A stretch of DNA of 64,000 nucleotides from Scleromitrula shiraiana (Eukaryota > Ascomycota > Leotiomycetes > Helotiales > Sclerotiniaceae). The DNA is taken from positions 558,001 through 622,000 of the forward strand of contig JABELC010000011.1 in NCBI GenBank assembly GCA_028455995.1. The letters run 5' to 3'. The translations under genes were made by a program, and so were the position numbers. Below, one piece after another: positions 23,687-35,814 of this stretch. The notes under the pieces were generated by a model that saw only the letters and a list, made by a program, of their open reading frames with translations, searched no databases and was not told where the DNA came from. The number at the start of each line of letters is the position of its first letter. The first letter of the stretch is position 1.

Positions 23687-26023
23687 TCACGGAACAATCT
23701 CCTCGGACTCATCAACGATTTCCTCGACAATCTCCTCAATCTCAATAGCTTGTGCGTCGCTATCAGACACCATCTTCGATTTCAAAGTCTCCAGAGGGTC
23801 AAGAGGCAGACCTCTATCCAGTCGCTCATTCTTGATATCCTCTTCGATAGCTGCTCTCCAGGCGAGCCACTCGTCCAAGAGTCTGCGTCTGTGTTCGACA
23901 ACGGCAAGATCGGCAGATGCACCGCGATCGGCATCCTCTTGGTCGAATACTTTGCTGTATTCACGGAGGTTCTTACGGATTTGCTTTTGCTCCTCCTTGG
24001 AAAGTAGCGTTGGTGGGCGAGGACGCCAGAGCCATTGCTTGAATTTCTCGACTGGCTCCTCACGGAGTTGCTCACCCTTGAAATCGTACAGATGGTAACC
24101 GTTTTCCATCTATTCACTGTTAGTATAATGTTATGTTCCCTTATCAGCTATACTTACAGTGTGCTTCCAGATACTGGCACTTGTAGCAACAAATCGTCCA
24201 GTTGGATCCCAGTCAATGTCCGTTACACCATAATGATCAGCGGTATTCATGAGTTGTAGGTTGGCCGTCAAATCCTTCTCGTTTTCTGGCTTCTCACCCT
24301 CGAAGTCCATGTCATAAAACTCCATATCGAAACTTTGTTGCGAGTGAACTGTAGCTACAATGACGAATCGACCCTTTGGTGACCAGTAGATAGCGTTGCT
24401 GTTCTTTTTGTCATATGTGCGAATGTGCTTGAAGTTTCCGACACCATTACCCTTAACCTTCTCAGGGCAATAGAAAGAGACAGAGGTTTTAGGTGGGACT
24501 GCAGTAGCAGCAACAACTTCTGCGGTGGTGATGATTACGAAGCGATCGCCCTTGGGTTCCCAGGCGAAGTTGATGACAGTGTCTTTAATCGAGTCGACGA
24601 CTTCGACAGGGACTCCCTTTTCTTTTACACGGAAGATCTCTAAACTGGTTGCCAAGGACTTCTTAGACTTGGAATGCCTATCAACCTTTACACACAAGTA
24701 AGAAGCATCTGATTGCCAGTGAAGTTTTGCGTCAGTAACACTGAAAAGGTTTAATGTTCGGACAATTTCCTTCGATGGAATGCTCATCAATCCGACCTTT
24801 GCAGGGTTGCTGCCAATTTCAGGAGTCCAGTAACAGAAGAGTTGCTCGTAATTCTTGACACCTTCACGATGAGGTGTTGCTGGTGCCCAATCGAAGTCCA
24901 TTACACCGTCAATTTTGATGGAAGTTTTGTCAAGGAGATTCATTCGTGGTAATTCATAGACAGAGATAGATGATCCTTGAGTCAATCGCGCAACATATTT
25001 ATCATCTGATGACCATTTGAAAGCAGGCCATTGGATTTTTCTCTTAATGGGCTGACCATCCGCATCAAGACTGTTACTTGGTAGATCAAGGTTGGCAAAC
25101 GAACGTAATGGTTTACCAGTTTCGATATCCCAGATGACATAGTTCTTTCCATCATCATCAACTGACAAAGCTGGGTGACCTTCTTCAGGAATCGAGATCG
25201 GTCGATTCGACCATGTTGTAAGATATTTCTCTCCAGGAGAGAAGTCGACAAGGTTGACAAATGGATGCGCGAAACGCTTTTGACGAGTCCAGGATGGCCC
25301 ACCCCAGAGTTGAACACCTTGTTGATGCATCGAAGTCAAGAAAGTACCTTGAGGTGACCATTGTACGAAAGATTCAGTCCAGTGTTGGCGATCGACGATA
25401 GATTCTGGCGCATCCTTCTCGTTGTTCCAGTAGACTTGTACCCGATCATCCTTATACATAACAAATTGATCTCGTCCACGTCCACTTGGGTCTGCAAGCC
25501 ATGATCTTAAATGCTCCTTTTCGGTAAATTCTTCGATTCTTGGAGGGGTGTACTTCTCGTCGATGCGGCCTTCACGTCCATAGCGATCGATATCAGTCAA
25601 TTTGTTGACTCGTAGGGTATGTTTCTTATCGAGGGGTACGCCATCAAGAGCTTTGCACGCAGCAACAGCTTCAGCGGGAGAGGAATATTCAACAAAGGCA
25701 AACCTAGTTCGGTTAACATAAAAATCGAAGGGGCAAGGCTATCATATCAAATCTTACTTGTGCGACTTGCCATCTTCTCCAATGGGCATATGTATGGAGT
25801 CTTTTCTTGTTTGACCAACTGAATCTAATTTCCTCAACAAAAACTTAATCAACTTTGGTTTGGTATCTTCGTTCACTTCTGGAAGGCCATCAATGACAAC
25901 AAAAGTATCAAGCCCTTGTTCAAGTTGCACCTCAAATCTTTCTCTCAAATCAGAAAAGTCGAGCTCCTCCTCATCGTACTCATCCTCCTCCGGATCTGGG
26001 AGATGATCAAAACTTGGCGCCAT
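23687..26023 (-). CDS. PRT1: translation initiation factor eIF3 subunit b (Prt1)
   Basis: Predicted 744-residue protein from minus-strand exons 26023-25758, 25703-24158 and 24109-23687, all in phase (donors GTAAGA and GTAAGT, second branch TACTAAC). eIF3b is a core scaffold of eIF3 on the 40S subunit and is needed for mRNA recruitment and scanning. An acidic N-terminus (about residues 1-35) is followed by an RRM (about 38-125), with FVVIDGLP as RNP2 and the KFAFVEYSS region as RNP1 across the first splice junction. It continues into a long beta-propeller (about 150-600) with repeats such as FSPGEKYLTTWS, WSPKGRFVIVA and WDPTGRFVATSAS. The last exon gives ENGYHLYDFKGE and a charged helical tail, WLWRPRPPTLL then KNLREYSKVFDQED, ending acidic. 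Length is usual for fungi. It is divergent with CCT2. Confidence 0.95.
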
Positions 26024-26489
26024 AATTGTGTTAACTTGCGATCAAACCACCTGCGTTGTGCGCGTTCTTAGAATCTGTTGGAGGTTTGTGTGAACTCGTT
26101 AGGATTTTTTGACCCCACTAACCCACTTCGGTGCGAAAGAGAACTAAATCCGTAGTTAAGTTTCTTTGATTTGATATAGAGATTTGACCACTATTATGTG
26201 AAATACTTGGGAAGAAATATTCCAGATGGAAAAAGACAATAAAATAAATTGTAAAGAAAATCGCAAAGTGGTGAGGGAGAAGATGTTCGTTTACACCTAA
26301 TAAATTAAAAACTTCTTTTGATAAAATTGAATTATTCCCCAACTTTGATTTTCGTGTGCGAGCCACTAACGAATATTTTTCTAAAGCCACATTAGCTATT
26401 ACTACACGACGCGCCCCTTATAGAACTTTACGCGACGACGAGTGTGTTTTTCTTAAATTTTTGTAGAATCCTCTTTAACCTACGACAAA
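26024..26489. promoter_or_regulatory. shared divergent promoter region, eIF3b (-) and CCT2 (+)
   Basis: Only 466 bp separate the start codons of two divergent housekeeping genes, so both promoters must lie here or overlap the leaders. A minus-strand ORF of 90 residues inside it has no family resemblance and is rejected. No individual binding site is assigned. Confidence 0.6.
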
Positions 26490-28196
26490 ATGGCTTCCTT
26501 CAACCCTACCCAAATTTTCGAAGATGGTACGACAGAGGAGAAAGGAGAGAATGCTCGTCTCTCAGCTTTCGTTGGTGCTATTGCAGTTGGAGACCTAGGT
26601 ATGATAAAAATTACCCCGCGGAGCCTTCTAAAATACAATATACTGAGTATATGTCTCCTATAGTCAAATCAACTTTAGGACCCAAGGGTATGGACAAGAT
26701 ATTACAAAGTGCCAGTACAGGAGAAATATTGGTCACGAACGATGGTGCTACTATTCTTAAGTCTATTGCTTTAGATAATGCAGCTGCCAAAGTTCTTGTC
26801 AACATTTCAAAAGTCCAGGACGACGAAGTTGGAGACGGAACTACATCTGTTACAGTTTTAGCGGCAGAGCTTCTGCGAGAGGCCGAAAAGTTGGTTGACA
26901 AAAAAATCCATCCACAGACTATCATCGAAGGTTATAGAATAGCAAGTCAGGCAGCTCTGGCAGCATTAGAAAAGTCGGCGGTAGATCATAGCAGCAACAC
27001 AGAAGCTTTCAAGAAAGATCTTTTAGCTATTGCGCGGACCACTTTGAGCTCTAAAGTTCTTTCCCAAGACAGAGACCATTTCGCAGAGTTAGCCTGTGAT
27101 GCTGTCTTGCGTATGAAAGGCTCCTCTGATCTCAGTCACATCCAAATTATCAAAAAGGCTGGTGGAAAGTTGAACGACTCTTATCTTGATGAGGGCTTCA
27201 TTTTGGACAAGAAGATTGGAGTTAACCAGCCAAAACGGTTAGAAAAGGCTAAGATTCTTGTTGCGAACACAGCTATGGACACAGATAAGATTAAGATTTT
27301 TGGTGCTAGAGTTAAAGTTGGTTCAACTGGAAAGCTAGCTGAACTTGAGAAGGCCGAGAAGGACAAGATGAAGGCAAAGGTCGAAAAAATCAAAGCTCAC
27401 GGCATCAACTGTTTCATCAACAGACAACTGATTTATAACTGGCCCGAACAACTCTTTTCAGATGCTGGCATTATGTCAATTGAGCATGCCGATTTTGATG
27501 GCATTGAACGATTGGCTTTAGTTACTGGTGGTGAGATTACATCAACTTTCGATCATCCAGATCAGGTCAAGTTAGGTCAATGCGATTTGATTGAAGAAGT
27601 TATCATCGGCGAAGATACCCTAATCAAGTTCTCTGGTGTAGCTGCCGGCCAAGCTTGCACGATCGTCTTGAGAGGAGCAACGGAACAATTACTTGACGAA
27701 GCGGAGAGATCCCTTCATGATGCTCTCGCAGTCCTTTCGCAGACTGTGAAGGAGCCTAGAACCACACTCGGTGGTGGTTGTGCTGAGATGTTGATGGCTA
27801 AGGCTGTTGAGGGCGCTGCAGTGAAAGTGGATGGAAAGAAGCAGATTGCTGTCGGCTCTTTTGCAACAGCATTACGTCAACTCCCTACTATTTTGGCTGA
27901 TAATGCCGGTTATGATTCGAGTGACTTAGTCGCTAGACTTCGATCTGCTATATATGATGGAATGACCACTTATGGTCTGGATCTTCTCACCCCAGGAGGT
28001 GGCATTGCAGACATGAGAGAATTAGGCGTTATTGAGAGCTACAAGTTGAAGAAGGCCGTAGTGTCATCTGCTTCTGAGGCAGCAGAGGTCAGTATCAATT
28101 ATTCTTTTTATTCTTCCTACATATACTAATATTATATAGCTTCTTCTCAGAGTGGATAACATCATTCGTAGCGCGCCTAGGAGAAGAGAAAGATGA
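26490..28196 (+). CDS. CCT2: chaperonin TRiC/CCT subunit beta
   Basis: Predicted 529-residue protein from exons 26490-26598, 26664-28087 and 28140-28196, in phase throughout. CCT beta is one of eight subunits of the cytosolic chaperonin that folds actin, tubulin and other proteins with ATP. The N-terminus MASFNPTQIFEDG and the segment RLSAFVGAIAVGDLVKSTLG, which spans intron 1, are typical of this subunit. The ATP-binding motifs LGPKGMDKIL, VTNDGATIL and DEVGDGTTSV follow. The apical domain has LDEGFILDKKIGV, and the second ATP site region GGGCAEM and DLLTPGGG is intact. The last exon gives LLLRVDNIIRSAPRRRER. An upstream in-frame ATG at 26444 gives an unrelated extension and is rejected in favour of 26490. 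Confidence 0.96.
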
Positions 28197-29421
28197 GCAT
28201 AATGAACAATAATGACGACTGTATTATGAGGGTGCCATAAAGGTCAAGAGACTTGTACCATACCATAGATCATATTGCAGCAACATTAATGAATGGATGA
28301 ACAAACACCCTAAATGTCTATGAGATTGTGTAACCCTGGGGTATTCATCCCAGTAAGCAGGAGGATGTGTAACAGTAGCGAGCAATGGGAACCAGCCCAG
28401 CACTCAGCCATCTGTCTCAAGGAAGGCATTTACCTACAAACGGTTGTATTATTTACTTGCCTATCATGCTCTAATTGCACTATTTTGACATACACTACCA
28501 TTCCTACAACGAGTCTTTCAAAGGAATTTTCAACATTTATCGTACACAGTAACAAATAATATCTCGAAGGTTTCATTGAGCACCCTTTTAGGAAATTTGA
28601 AAGAATCCCTTGTTAGATATTAAGCCTCTTCTGTGCATATGGTATACAGGGACGTAGGGTAAGGGCACAAGAAGAAGTAAGGAGAAGGTAAGCTGACACA
28701 ACAATCATCAACAATAATAGATTGCAGCCCCGAGTGAATTAATAAAAAGAGAGAAAGAAAGAAAGAAGATATTAGTAGCCGCTAATTCGTATAGTTCGAG
28801 GTTTTAACTTGGAGATTTCTTTTTTCCCCCAATTCATTCATCCCTTCGAGCGAATTTTTTAGAAGTAGAATTACGAATTATTTTTTTAATAGACTAGACA
28901 GACTTTCTCTCATGGAAGATTTTGGTACTGTATTTTGATTTATTTATTACCTGCCCTGCCTATTTTATTTACGTATGATTATTTTCCGTCTCGAGTTTCC
29001 CTCTCGAGTTTCCTTCTCTCCACATAGATTTTCTCTGAAATTTCCCAGAGAAAGCTGGGGTTTTTGTTAGTGGATCGAAGCAAGTCACTAATGCCATATT
29101 TCCAATTCTTTCTGTCACAGCCCACGAACCACGACCCGGACGCACATACACGCACACTTGCACAGCACAACATTTCCCATCCCTCCTTTCGTTTCACATC
29201 GACGTTATTTATTTATTTCTTTCTTTCTTCCTTTCATTTTTGAAATAACTCGAGTCAATAAATCGAAATCGCTCTTAAAGATCAAATATTCATTTTTATT
29301 CAACTTACAATTAGAATCACGAGGCACTCTCCCTTCGCTGCCAGCCTCGCGAATTATCGTTTTATTCTCAACACACTTCGCTTTGTGCGAAGTTTTTACA
29401 AATACACGTTGACTTTCCATC
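28197..29421. other. intergenic region between CCT2 and IRE1
   Basis: No supported gene. The last 250 bases are pyrimidine-rich (TTTC runs near 29215-29240) and probably form the leader of IRE1. Confidence 0.5.
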
Positions 29422-32400
29422 ATGGGCAGGCCCAAGGCCTGTGGCGAAGTGGTGAATAACATATTCATCCTCGCAGCATTTGTTTTGATTCTACCATGGC
29501 TAGTCGATGCTCAGCAGCAGCAACGATCAGTTCTCAAGCAGCATGAATCCCCACCCGAAGTCTCCAATTCCGAAGTGATACGCACTCCTCTCGAAGCAAC
29601 CAAAATAAAAACAATCGAAACACCCGTGAATGTTCCACGACGGAAAAACACTTTGAGCTTGAACGCAAAAACTCACGATCAGGTCGATGCGAGCGCCGAC
29701 CCAGCACCTTTAGCTCCTTCACATCTTGCAAAATCCGGCAGTCTTCAATCTGTTGGATGGGGTTCATCGCAGCCGAGTGCGCGGGATCTTCAGGATTGGG
29801 AAGTAGAAGATTTCGTGCTACTGGCGACGGTTGATGGCAGTGTGTGGGCTCGAGATAGAAAAACTGGCAAACAAAAATGGCGAATGAGTAAGTTATTTCA
29901 GCAAGCTGAACTTCCCCGCAATTGTCATTCCATAGCTTCATAGTGGAGGTTTTTCTAACCGAAGGAATGATCTAGATTTACCTGATGTATCAATGATATC
30001 AACGAAACACCACCGAAAGAATCGATCTTCCTCACTCGATGAGGCTTACATTTCTTCATGGACCATCGATGACTATGTCTGGATTGTGGAGCCTACGGAA
30101 CATGGTGGCTTATGGGTGTATCGTCCAGATGTCCCAAATGGCGGATTAGTGAACACCGGTCTCACAATGAAGAGTTTGGTTGGTGATATGTCACCACACA
30201 GGAGTGATGACCTCGAGGTCGTATACACAGGTTCCAGAAAAACACAGATGGTGCATGTCGATGCCACGAATGGGAAGATACTTCAGGTGTTTGGTGGAGA
30301 CTACGTGGTCGATAATAAAGACGAGAGTTGTAGCCCAAACGACAATTTCATGGGTAGAGACGCAGAAGAATGTCAAAATCCTACACTGTGGCTGGGGTTA
30401 TCAAGATACGAAGTTGTCATTACTGGCGAAGATCACCATCCAATTGCTACACTCGTCTATAATGAGTGGGGTCCGAATGTCCAAGATGCAAGAAGATACG
30501 GAGACAAATACCACGAAACACCCGATAGCAAGTATATACTTTCAGGACAGGACGGTCAAGTGATGGGATTTGATCGCGAGCGCAGTAGAGATCACGAATT
30601 CTTGTTCCAGCAGAAATTGCCGTCCCCGGTCGTACGGGTGTTTGACATCTTTCGACCTTGGGGGGCTGAAGAGAAGAACCCAAAGTTGATGATACTTCCG
30701 CAACCCAAACCACAATCTGCAGATGAGGACGAATTGCTAGAAATGGACCAAAATCGAAATAGTCGTGTCGTAATTAATCTTTCTGCGGATGGGAGCTTCT
30801 ATGCAATGTCCGGGAAATCATATCCATTGGCTGTTGCAGGTTCTCAAGCTCAGTGCTATCAGCGTGGACTGTGGAAGCACGAGTCTTGGCAGAATCTCGA
30901 TCAACCAGAATTAGCTGAAGCACTGACTGGCGTACATTGTATCGATGCACAAAGCCAGCCACGTTTGACAATATCCGGTCCTGTGTTTGAAGACAATCAA
31001 AGCAAACCATCTGTCACTGATCTGACTCCTGAATTGGTGGCAGATCCATCAATCTTGCAGAGCGTTCAACAACTACCAAGGCTAGCAATTGATAGCGTGA
31101 TTGAATTTATCAAGAACCCTGTTCTGATCTTGTTCTTGACCATTCTCTTGATCTCAAACCAGAGGCAAATTCGAGCCTGGATTGGCCGTCATGGAATCAA
31201 GAACAATAAAGGCATCTTAGCACGAGAAGTAAGCCCCGTCTCTGAGACCCAATCTACCGATGAAATCACCAATGACGAGACTTTGGACATTACCAAGGCC
31301 AATACCACTCATCTACCAGATATTCCCGAAGATACGGCAACTAAACCTACTTCATACGATAAAGTGGCTGAAACGATTAAGCCTGAGCTTGAAAAGGTTT
31401 TACAGATACCTATAGCGGGTTCACCTACAGAAGACGCCACTCGTAACGAAGTTGGCTCGTCATCAGATGCTGCACCAGAAACTATACCTTCCCCTGAGAA
31501 GAAAAAGGAAAGAAAGAGGGGACGACGGGGCGGTGTTAAACATAAAAAAGCAGGTACTCGCGCCAATTCAGATGGCGACAAAGATGCCCCACGGAAAGGG
31601 CCAACGCAAAAGCCACCTCCAACTGTTGATGATGCCGTACGAGATGCACAAAATATGTTCCCTCCGAGAAATCTCGAGCCTGATATTCAAACGGTATCTA
31701 ACAACCCGGCCGAGGTATCCCGTCCAATTATCCGTATTGGTGCTCTTGAGGTGGACCAAGAGAAACTAGTTGGTACTGGGAGCAATGGTACTATGGTTTT
31801 CGAGGGAAAATTTGATGGCCGCGCTGTTGCTGTTAAGAGGATGCTCATGCAGTTTTATGACATTGCATCTCAAGAGACTAAGTTGTTACGAGAAAGCGAT
31901 GATCACCCAAATGGTAAGTGCTGCAAACTCTATTTTGTACTCATTCACTAACGATTATGTTCAGTCATTCGTTATTTCGCCCAGCAACAAGCTGCGGGAT
32001 TTCTGTATATCGCCTTAGAGTTGTGCCCCGCCTCATTATCTGATGTTATTGAAAAACCACATTTACATAGAGATTTGGCAACAAGTGGAGAAAGAGACCT
32101 ACCCAATGTACTCTATCAGATTACAAATGGGCTTCAGCATCTACACAATCTCCGAATTGTCCATCGTGACTTGAAGCCGCAAAACATTCTCGTCGCGATG
32201 GGCAAGAATGGCAGACCTCGACTTCTAGTATCTGACTTCGGCTTGTGCAAGAAATTAGAGGGTGAGCAATCATCATTCAGAGCCACTACTGCTCATGCAG
32301 CTGGTACAGCCGGTTGGCGAGCACCAGAACTTCTCCTCGATGATGATATAAAACAGGGAGCCACAATGATCGATACAAGCACTGATGGTGGAGGGTCAGG

Positions 32401-33109
32401 CTCTGTTCTTGTCAGCTCGGATGTGATGCCTAATCGACGAGCTACTCGAGCCATTGACATTTTCTCCCTTGGACTTGTGTTCTTTTACGTTTTGACTAAG
32501 GGCAGCCATCCTTTTGATTGTGGCTCTCGATATATGCGCGAGGTTAATATTCGAAAAGACGTTTTCAACCTCGAACCTCTCGAGGTTCTTGGAGACTATG
32601 CTTATGAAGCCAAAGATTTGATCTCATCCATGCTTGCTAAGGAACCAAAGGCACGCCCAACTGCACAAAACGTCATGGCCCATCCATTTTTCTGGTCAGC
32701 AAAGAAGCGATTGAATTTCCTTTGCGATGTCTCTGATCACTTTGAGAAAGAAAAGCGAGACCCACCTAGTCCTGCGCTTATGGAGCTGGAGAAGTGGGCA
32801 CCCGAAGTATGTCGAGGTGATTTTCTTAAACCTTTGGGCAAAGAGTTCGTGGACTCTCTGGGCAAGCAGAGGAAGTACACTGGGACCCGACTTCTAGACC
32901 TCCTAAGAGCTTTGAGGAACAAGAAAAACCATTACGAAGATATGCCCGATAAGTTGAAGAAAGATGTCGGTCCACTCCCAGATGGATATCTTAGTTTCTG
33001 GACCAGGAAATTTCCCAATTTATTGATTACTTGTTGGAATTGTGTTTATGAGGTACAATGGGATGAAGTCGATCGTTTTAGGGAATACTATGAGCCCGCG
33101 GGGCTTTAA
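29422..33109 (+). CDS. IRE1: Ire1, ER stress sensor kinase/endoribonuclease
   Basis: Predicted 1182-residue protein from exons 29422-29887, 29976-31913 and 31965-33109, joined in phase. Ire1 senses unfolded proteins in the ER lumen and splices HAC1-type mRNA. An N-terminal signal (about residues 13-30) is followed by a luminal beta-rich domain with LLATVDGSVWARDRKTGK and SWTIDDYVWIVEP. One membrane segment lies at about 535-553 (PVLILFLTILLI). The cytosolic linker carries a strongly basic patch, KKKERKRGRRGGVKHKK, near residue 664. The kinase starts near 742 with VGTGSNGTMVFEG, Lys775 in VAVKRM, HRDLKPQN (His868) and SDFG (Asp892). The KEN RNase domain starts near 1043 with FFWSAKKRLNFLCDVSDHFE; the RNase residues are visible in LRNKKNHYE. 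It ends REYYEPAGL. Length and order are as expected for a filamentous fungus, and all key residues are present. Confidence 0.96.
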
Positions 33110-34180
33110 ATGGTACGTGACTTTGTAGGATGAAATGTAAAATGTTATATTAAAGGCGCAATGGGGAGTATCAAAACTAGGGACTCATGTTCAGAGCTGG
33201 GGTAACGCAATCATGATATAAAAAGATTAATGAGACCTGGGGGCCAGGGTGCACTCAGAAGATATAATCTAGAAATTACACTTGGATATGTTCATTTACC
33301 TTATTTTATTTTATGTCCTAAATCTTGGCAAATTCAAGACCCAAAGTGAATAGAAGTAGCCCAGTGCCTAGGCGCGTGTATTTGTCTCTCTATGGTAGTT
33401 CCTCTAAACACTATGTACGCAGGTCCGGTAGATATCTTTCCCTTCCTGTGTATTACAAAAAGTATAGGTTCAAAATTATGAGATGAGTGACAAATATCAC
33501 GCAAATAGTATTTACCAGTACTCCTCCTACTTATTATTCATTGTATAGCTACCCTCATAATGTAGAGTAGATATTTAGATTTATGCTGTAGGGATCCACA
33601 CATCTTTCTCCGGAGCTAACACAAAGGCGTTTGGGCTTGAAAGGCTAGATTGGTGTGGTAAGTGGTAGCAAGTGATCCTTGCTTGCATTCTTAACTACCT
33701 CACTACCACACCAAAATATCGTCGCATCCAGCCCAGCTTGAACTTCATATTCAACTACAACTTCAATTTTTGACATTGGAACAACTTTGAACCTTTAATT
33801 AACTTTGGATGGTTTGGCCTGCAACTTGCAAGTGAACATCTTTCGTTTGTTGGAGATCATCGTACCAACTCAATTTTTCGTATTTTCTTTATTCTTCAAT
33901 AATTTCAACCATTAATGCTGCTACTAATGCGACAACAATAATTTTATCCAATATCAATCAAACTTTGGCGCATATAAAACCATCTTTCTATCTTTGTTCA
34001 ACCTACTTTCTATCATTTCTCCATTTAATAAACTATTTTATATCAATTGCAATTTTTCCAACTTACCAGAATTGAGAATTATTCTTTACTCATCTTATTC
34101 TATCTTGTAATACAAAATCTACCTTGACAGAACCCGATATCACAAGAATCCTTCCCCCTCCAGCCAACCCCACGCCAACA
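33110..34180. other. intergenic region between IRE1 and the SWIB gene
   Basis: No gene is supported. It holds an inverted repeat at 33650-33714, and from about 33.72 kb a pyrimidine-rich stretch likely to be the promoter/leader of the SWIB gene. Confidence 0.5.
33650..33714. repeat. inverted repeat with perfect 11-bp outer arms
   Basis: TTGGTGTGGTA (33650-33660) and its complement TACCACACCAA (33704-33714) flank a 43-base centre. The centre itself is partly complementary (GTGGTAG against CTACCTCAC, and CAAG...CTTG). It could form a hairpin in DNA or RNA or be a small dyad element. Confidence 0.8.
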
Positions 34181-35208
34181 ATGTCTTGTAAGCTTGGTCG
34201 CCATACTGATATATTTTGTTTTCACCTAACCATTTTATAGTATCCTCTGCAGAAATTTCACAATATGGCGCAATTATCGACAGGATTCTTAAGGCGGGTG
34301 ATCTCAATACTATCTCTGCCAAACAAATCCGAAAAGACCTTCAAGTCGCGCTTGGCTTTGACCTCTCCAATAAAAAGGTAAACTACTATCTTTCAATTTC
34401 ATCCTTTTTTTTCGGGACTAACCTTTCACTTTTCAGCGTGCGGTTAAAGCTCTGATTATGGAACGATTCGATGAAGCTTCAAAAGACAGTCCGGAATTAC
34501 CTGCTTCTCCACCAGTAACGAATGGGCATGTCAAAGCTGAGAATAAAGATGAAGAATCTCGAACACCTACCCCAAAGCGCGAGAATGGCACTTCCGATGG
34601 AGATTCGAGCCCCCCAAAGAAGAAGGCAAAGAGACAGAAGCAAGACGAGGACGCAAAATTGGCCGCGCTGCTTCAGGCACAGGAGAATAGTAGGACAAGA
34701 TCAACTAGGGGTGGTGGAACTAAGCGGAGCGCCGGAGTCAAAAAGAATACACCAAAGAAGAAGAAATCTTCTGCAAAGGTCAAGGCTACGGATGATAGTG
34801 ATATTGAATTGAACTCGGATGGGGAGCCTAAGGAAGTTGTTCGAAAGGGTGGATTCCATGTAAGCTATGACATTATCTATAAATCGCATCTGCCACTAAC
34901 ATTGAAAAGAAACAATATCATCTTTCTACACCACTGTCAGATCTTGTAGGGGAGCCAACTGTAAGTACAATTCCTCAGTGTGTGACATTTGATTCCTCAA
35001 ATTAACGATTTCTCCACAGTTATCACGACCGCAAGTTGTCAAGAAGATTTGGGAACATATTAAAGCTCACGATCTTCAAGACCCTGCTGATAAACGCCAA
35101 ATTATATGCGATGAGAAGATGCAATTGGTTTTCAAGACAGAAAAAGTTCACATGTTTACTATGAACAAACTTCTAGGCAAGCAGCTCTACCCGATTGACG
35201 AAGAATAG
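34181..35208 (+). CDS. DEK_C and SWIB/MDM2 domain protein
   Basis: Predicted 268-residue protein from five exons: 34181-34187, 34241-34377, 34437-34859, 34910-34960 and 35020-35208, all in phase. The first coding exon is only 7 nt (ATG TCT T). Residues about 5-60 (EISQYGAIIDRILKAGDL, then SAKQIRKDL and RAVKALIMERFDEA) resemble the DEK C-terminal domain. The middle is a lysine-rich disordered region with nuclear-localisation-like patches (PPKKKAKRQK, PKKKKSSAK). The C-terminal SWIB domain (about 185-268) reads STPLSDLVG, LSRPQVVKKIWEHIKAHDLQ, KRQIICDEKM and FTMNKLLGKQL. Yeast relatives with this layout are Uaf30 and Tri1, linked to RNA polymerase I upstream activation and chromatin. Which one this fungal protein matches in function is not decided. 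Confidence 0.92.
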
Positions 35209-35814
35209 AATGGTCTGAATGTTAGATTGATACGATATCATGGCCGAATTTCTTTTGGTCTTTGGGCGTTTTCAGGTGGCATTGCATTGGATTTTGGTCC
35301 TGGTAGCAATGGAAGGATATTTGTGTCCGGGAAATGATTCGACGATTTTTCATATCAAGCTTGGGAGAGGTAAGGAATCGGTGAATATAACATCTATGGA
35401 TAGGTAAAATTTGCAAGGGTCATCATGAATCATCTTTCATCAATAATACTCATTCTAATAATAAGTTTTACTAGAATCTTCATTAAAGTGATTCAATTCA
35501 ATCTTAACTGTAATTTTCTCTTCGGCGTAGACTCTTAATTTGTCAGCCTTGAATCGAGTCACAGCCTCGCGGGGCTAATATTGTAAGCGACCCCACCTAA
35601 TACCGGCAAGCTAAAAGAAGCCATCGACATAGCATGTAATAATTTGTGTAGCTTATCCGTATAGAGAGGCGATTCTACGACATCTCAATTGGTAGAATTT
35701 TCTCGCAGCTTTTTTCATAGTTGTAGTCGATCGTATACAGAAGAAAAAACTACTACATAGTTCACCCTTTACGCAGACATATAATCTCTACAAGCAAGCA
35801 CATTTCACTGAGCA
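35209..35814. other. intergenic region upstream of the Hel2 gene
   Basis: No supported gene. The last 150 bases resemble a promoter/leader (short C/T tracts, CAAGCAAGCACATTTCAC). Confidence 0.5.
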
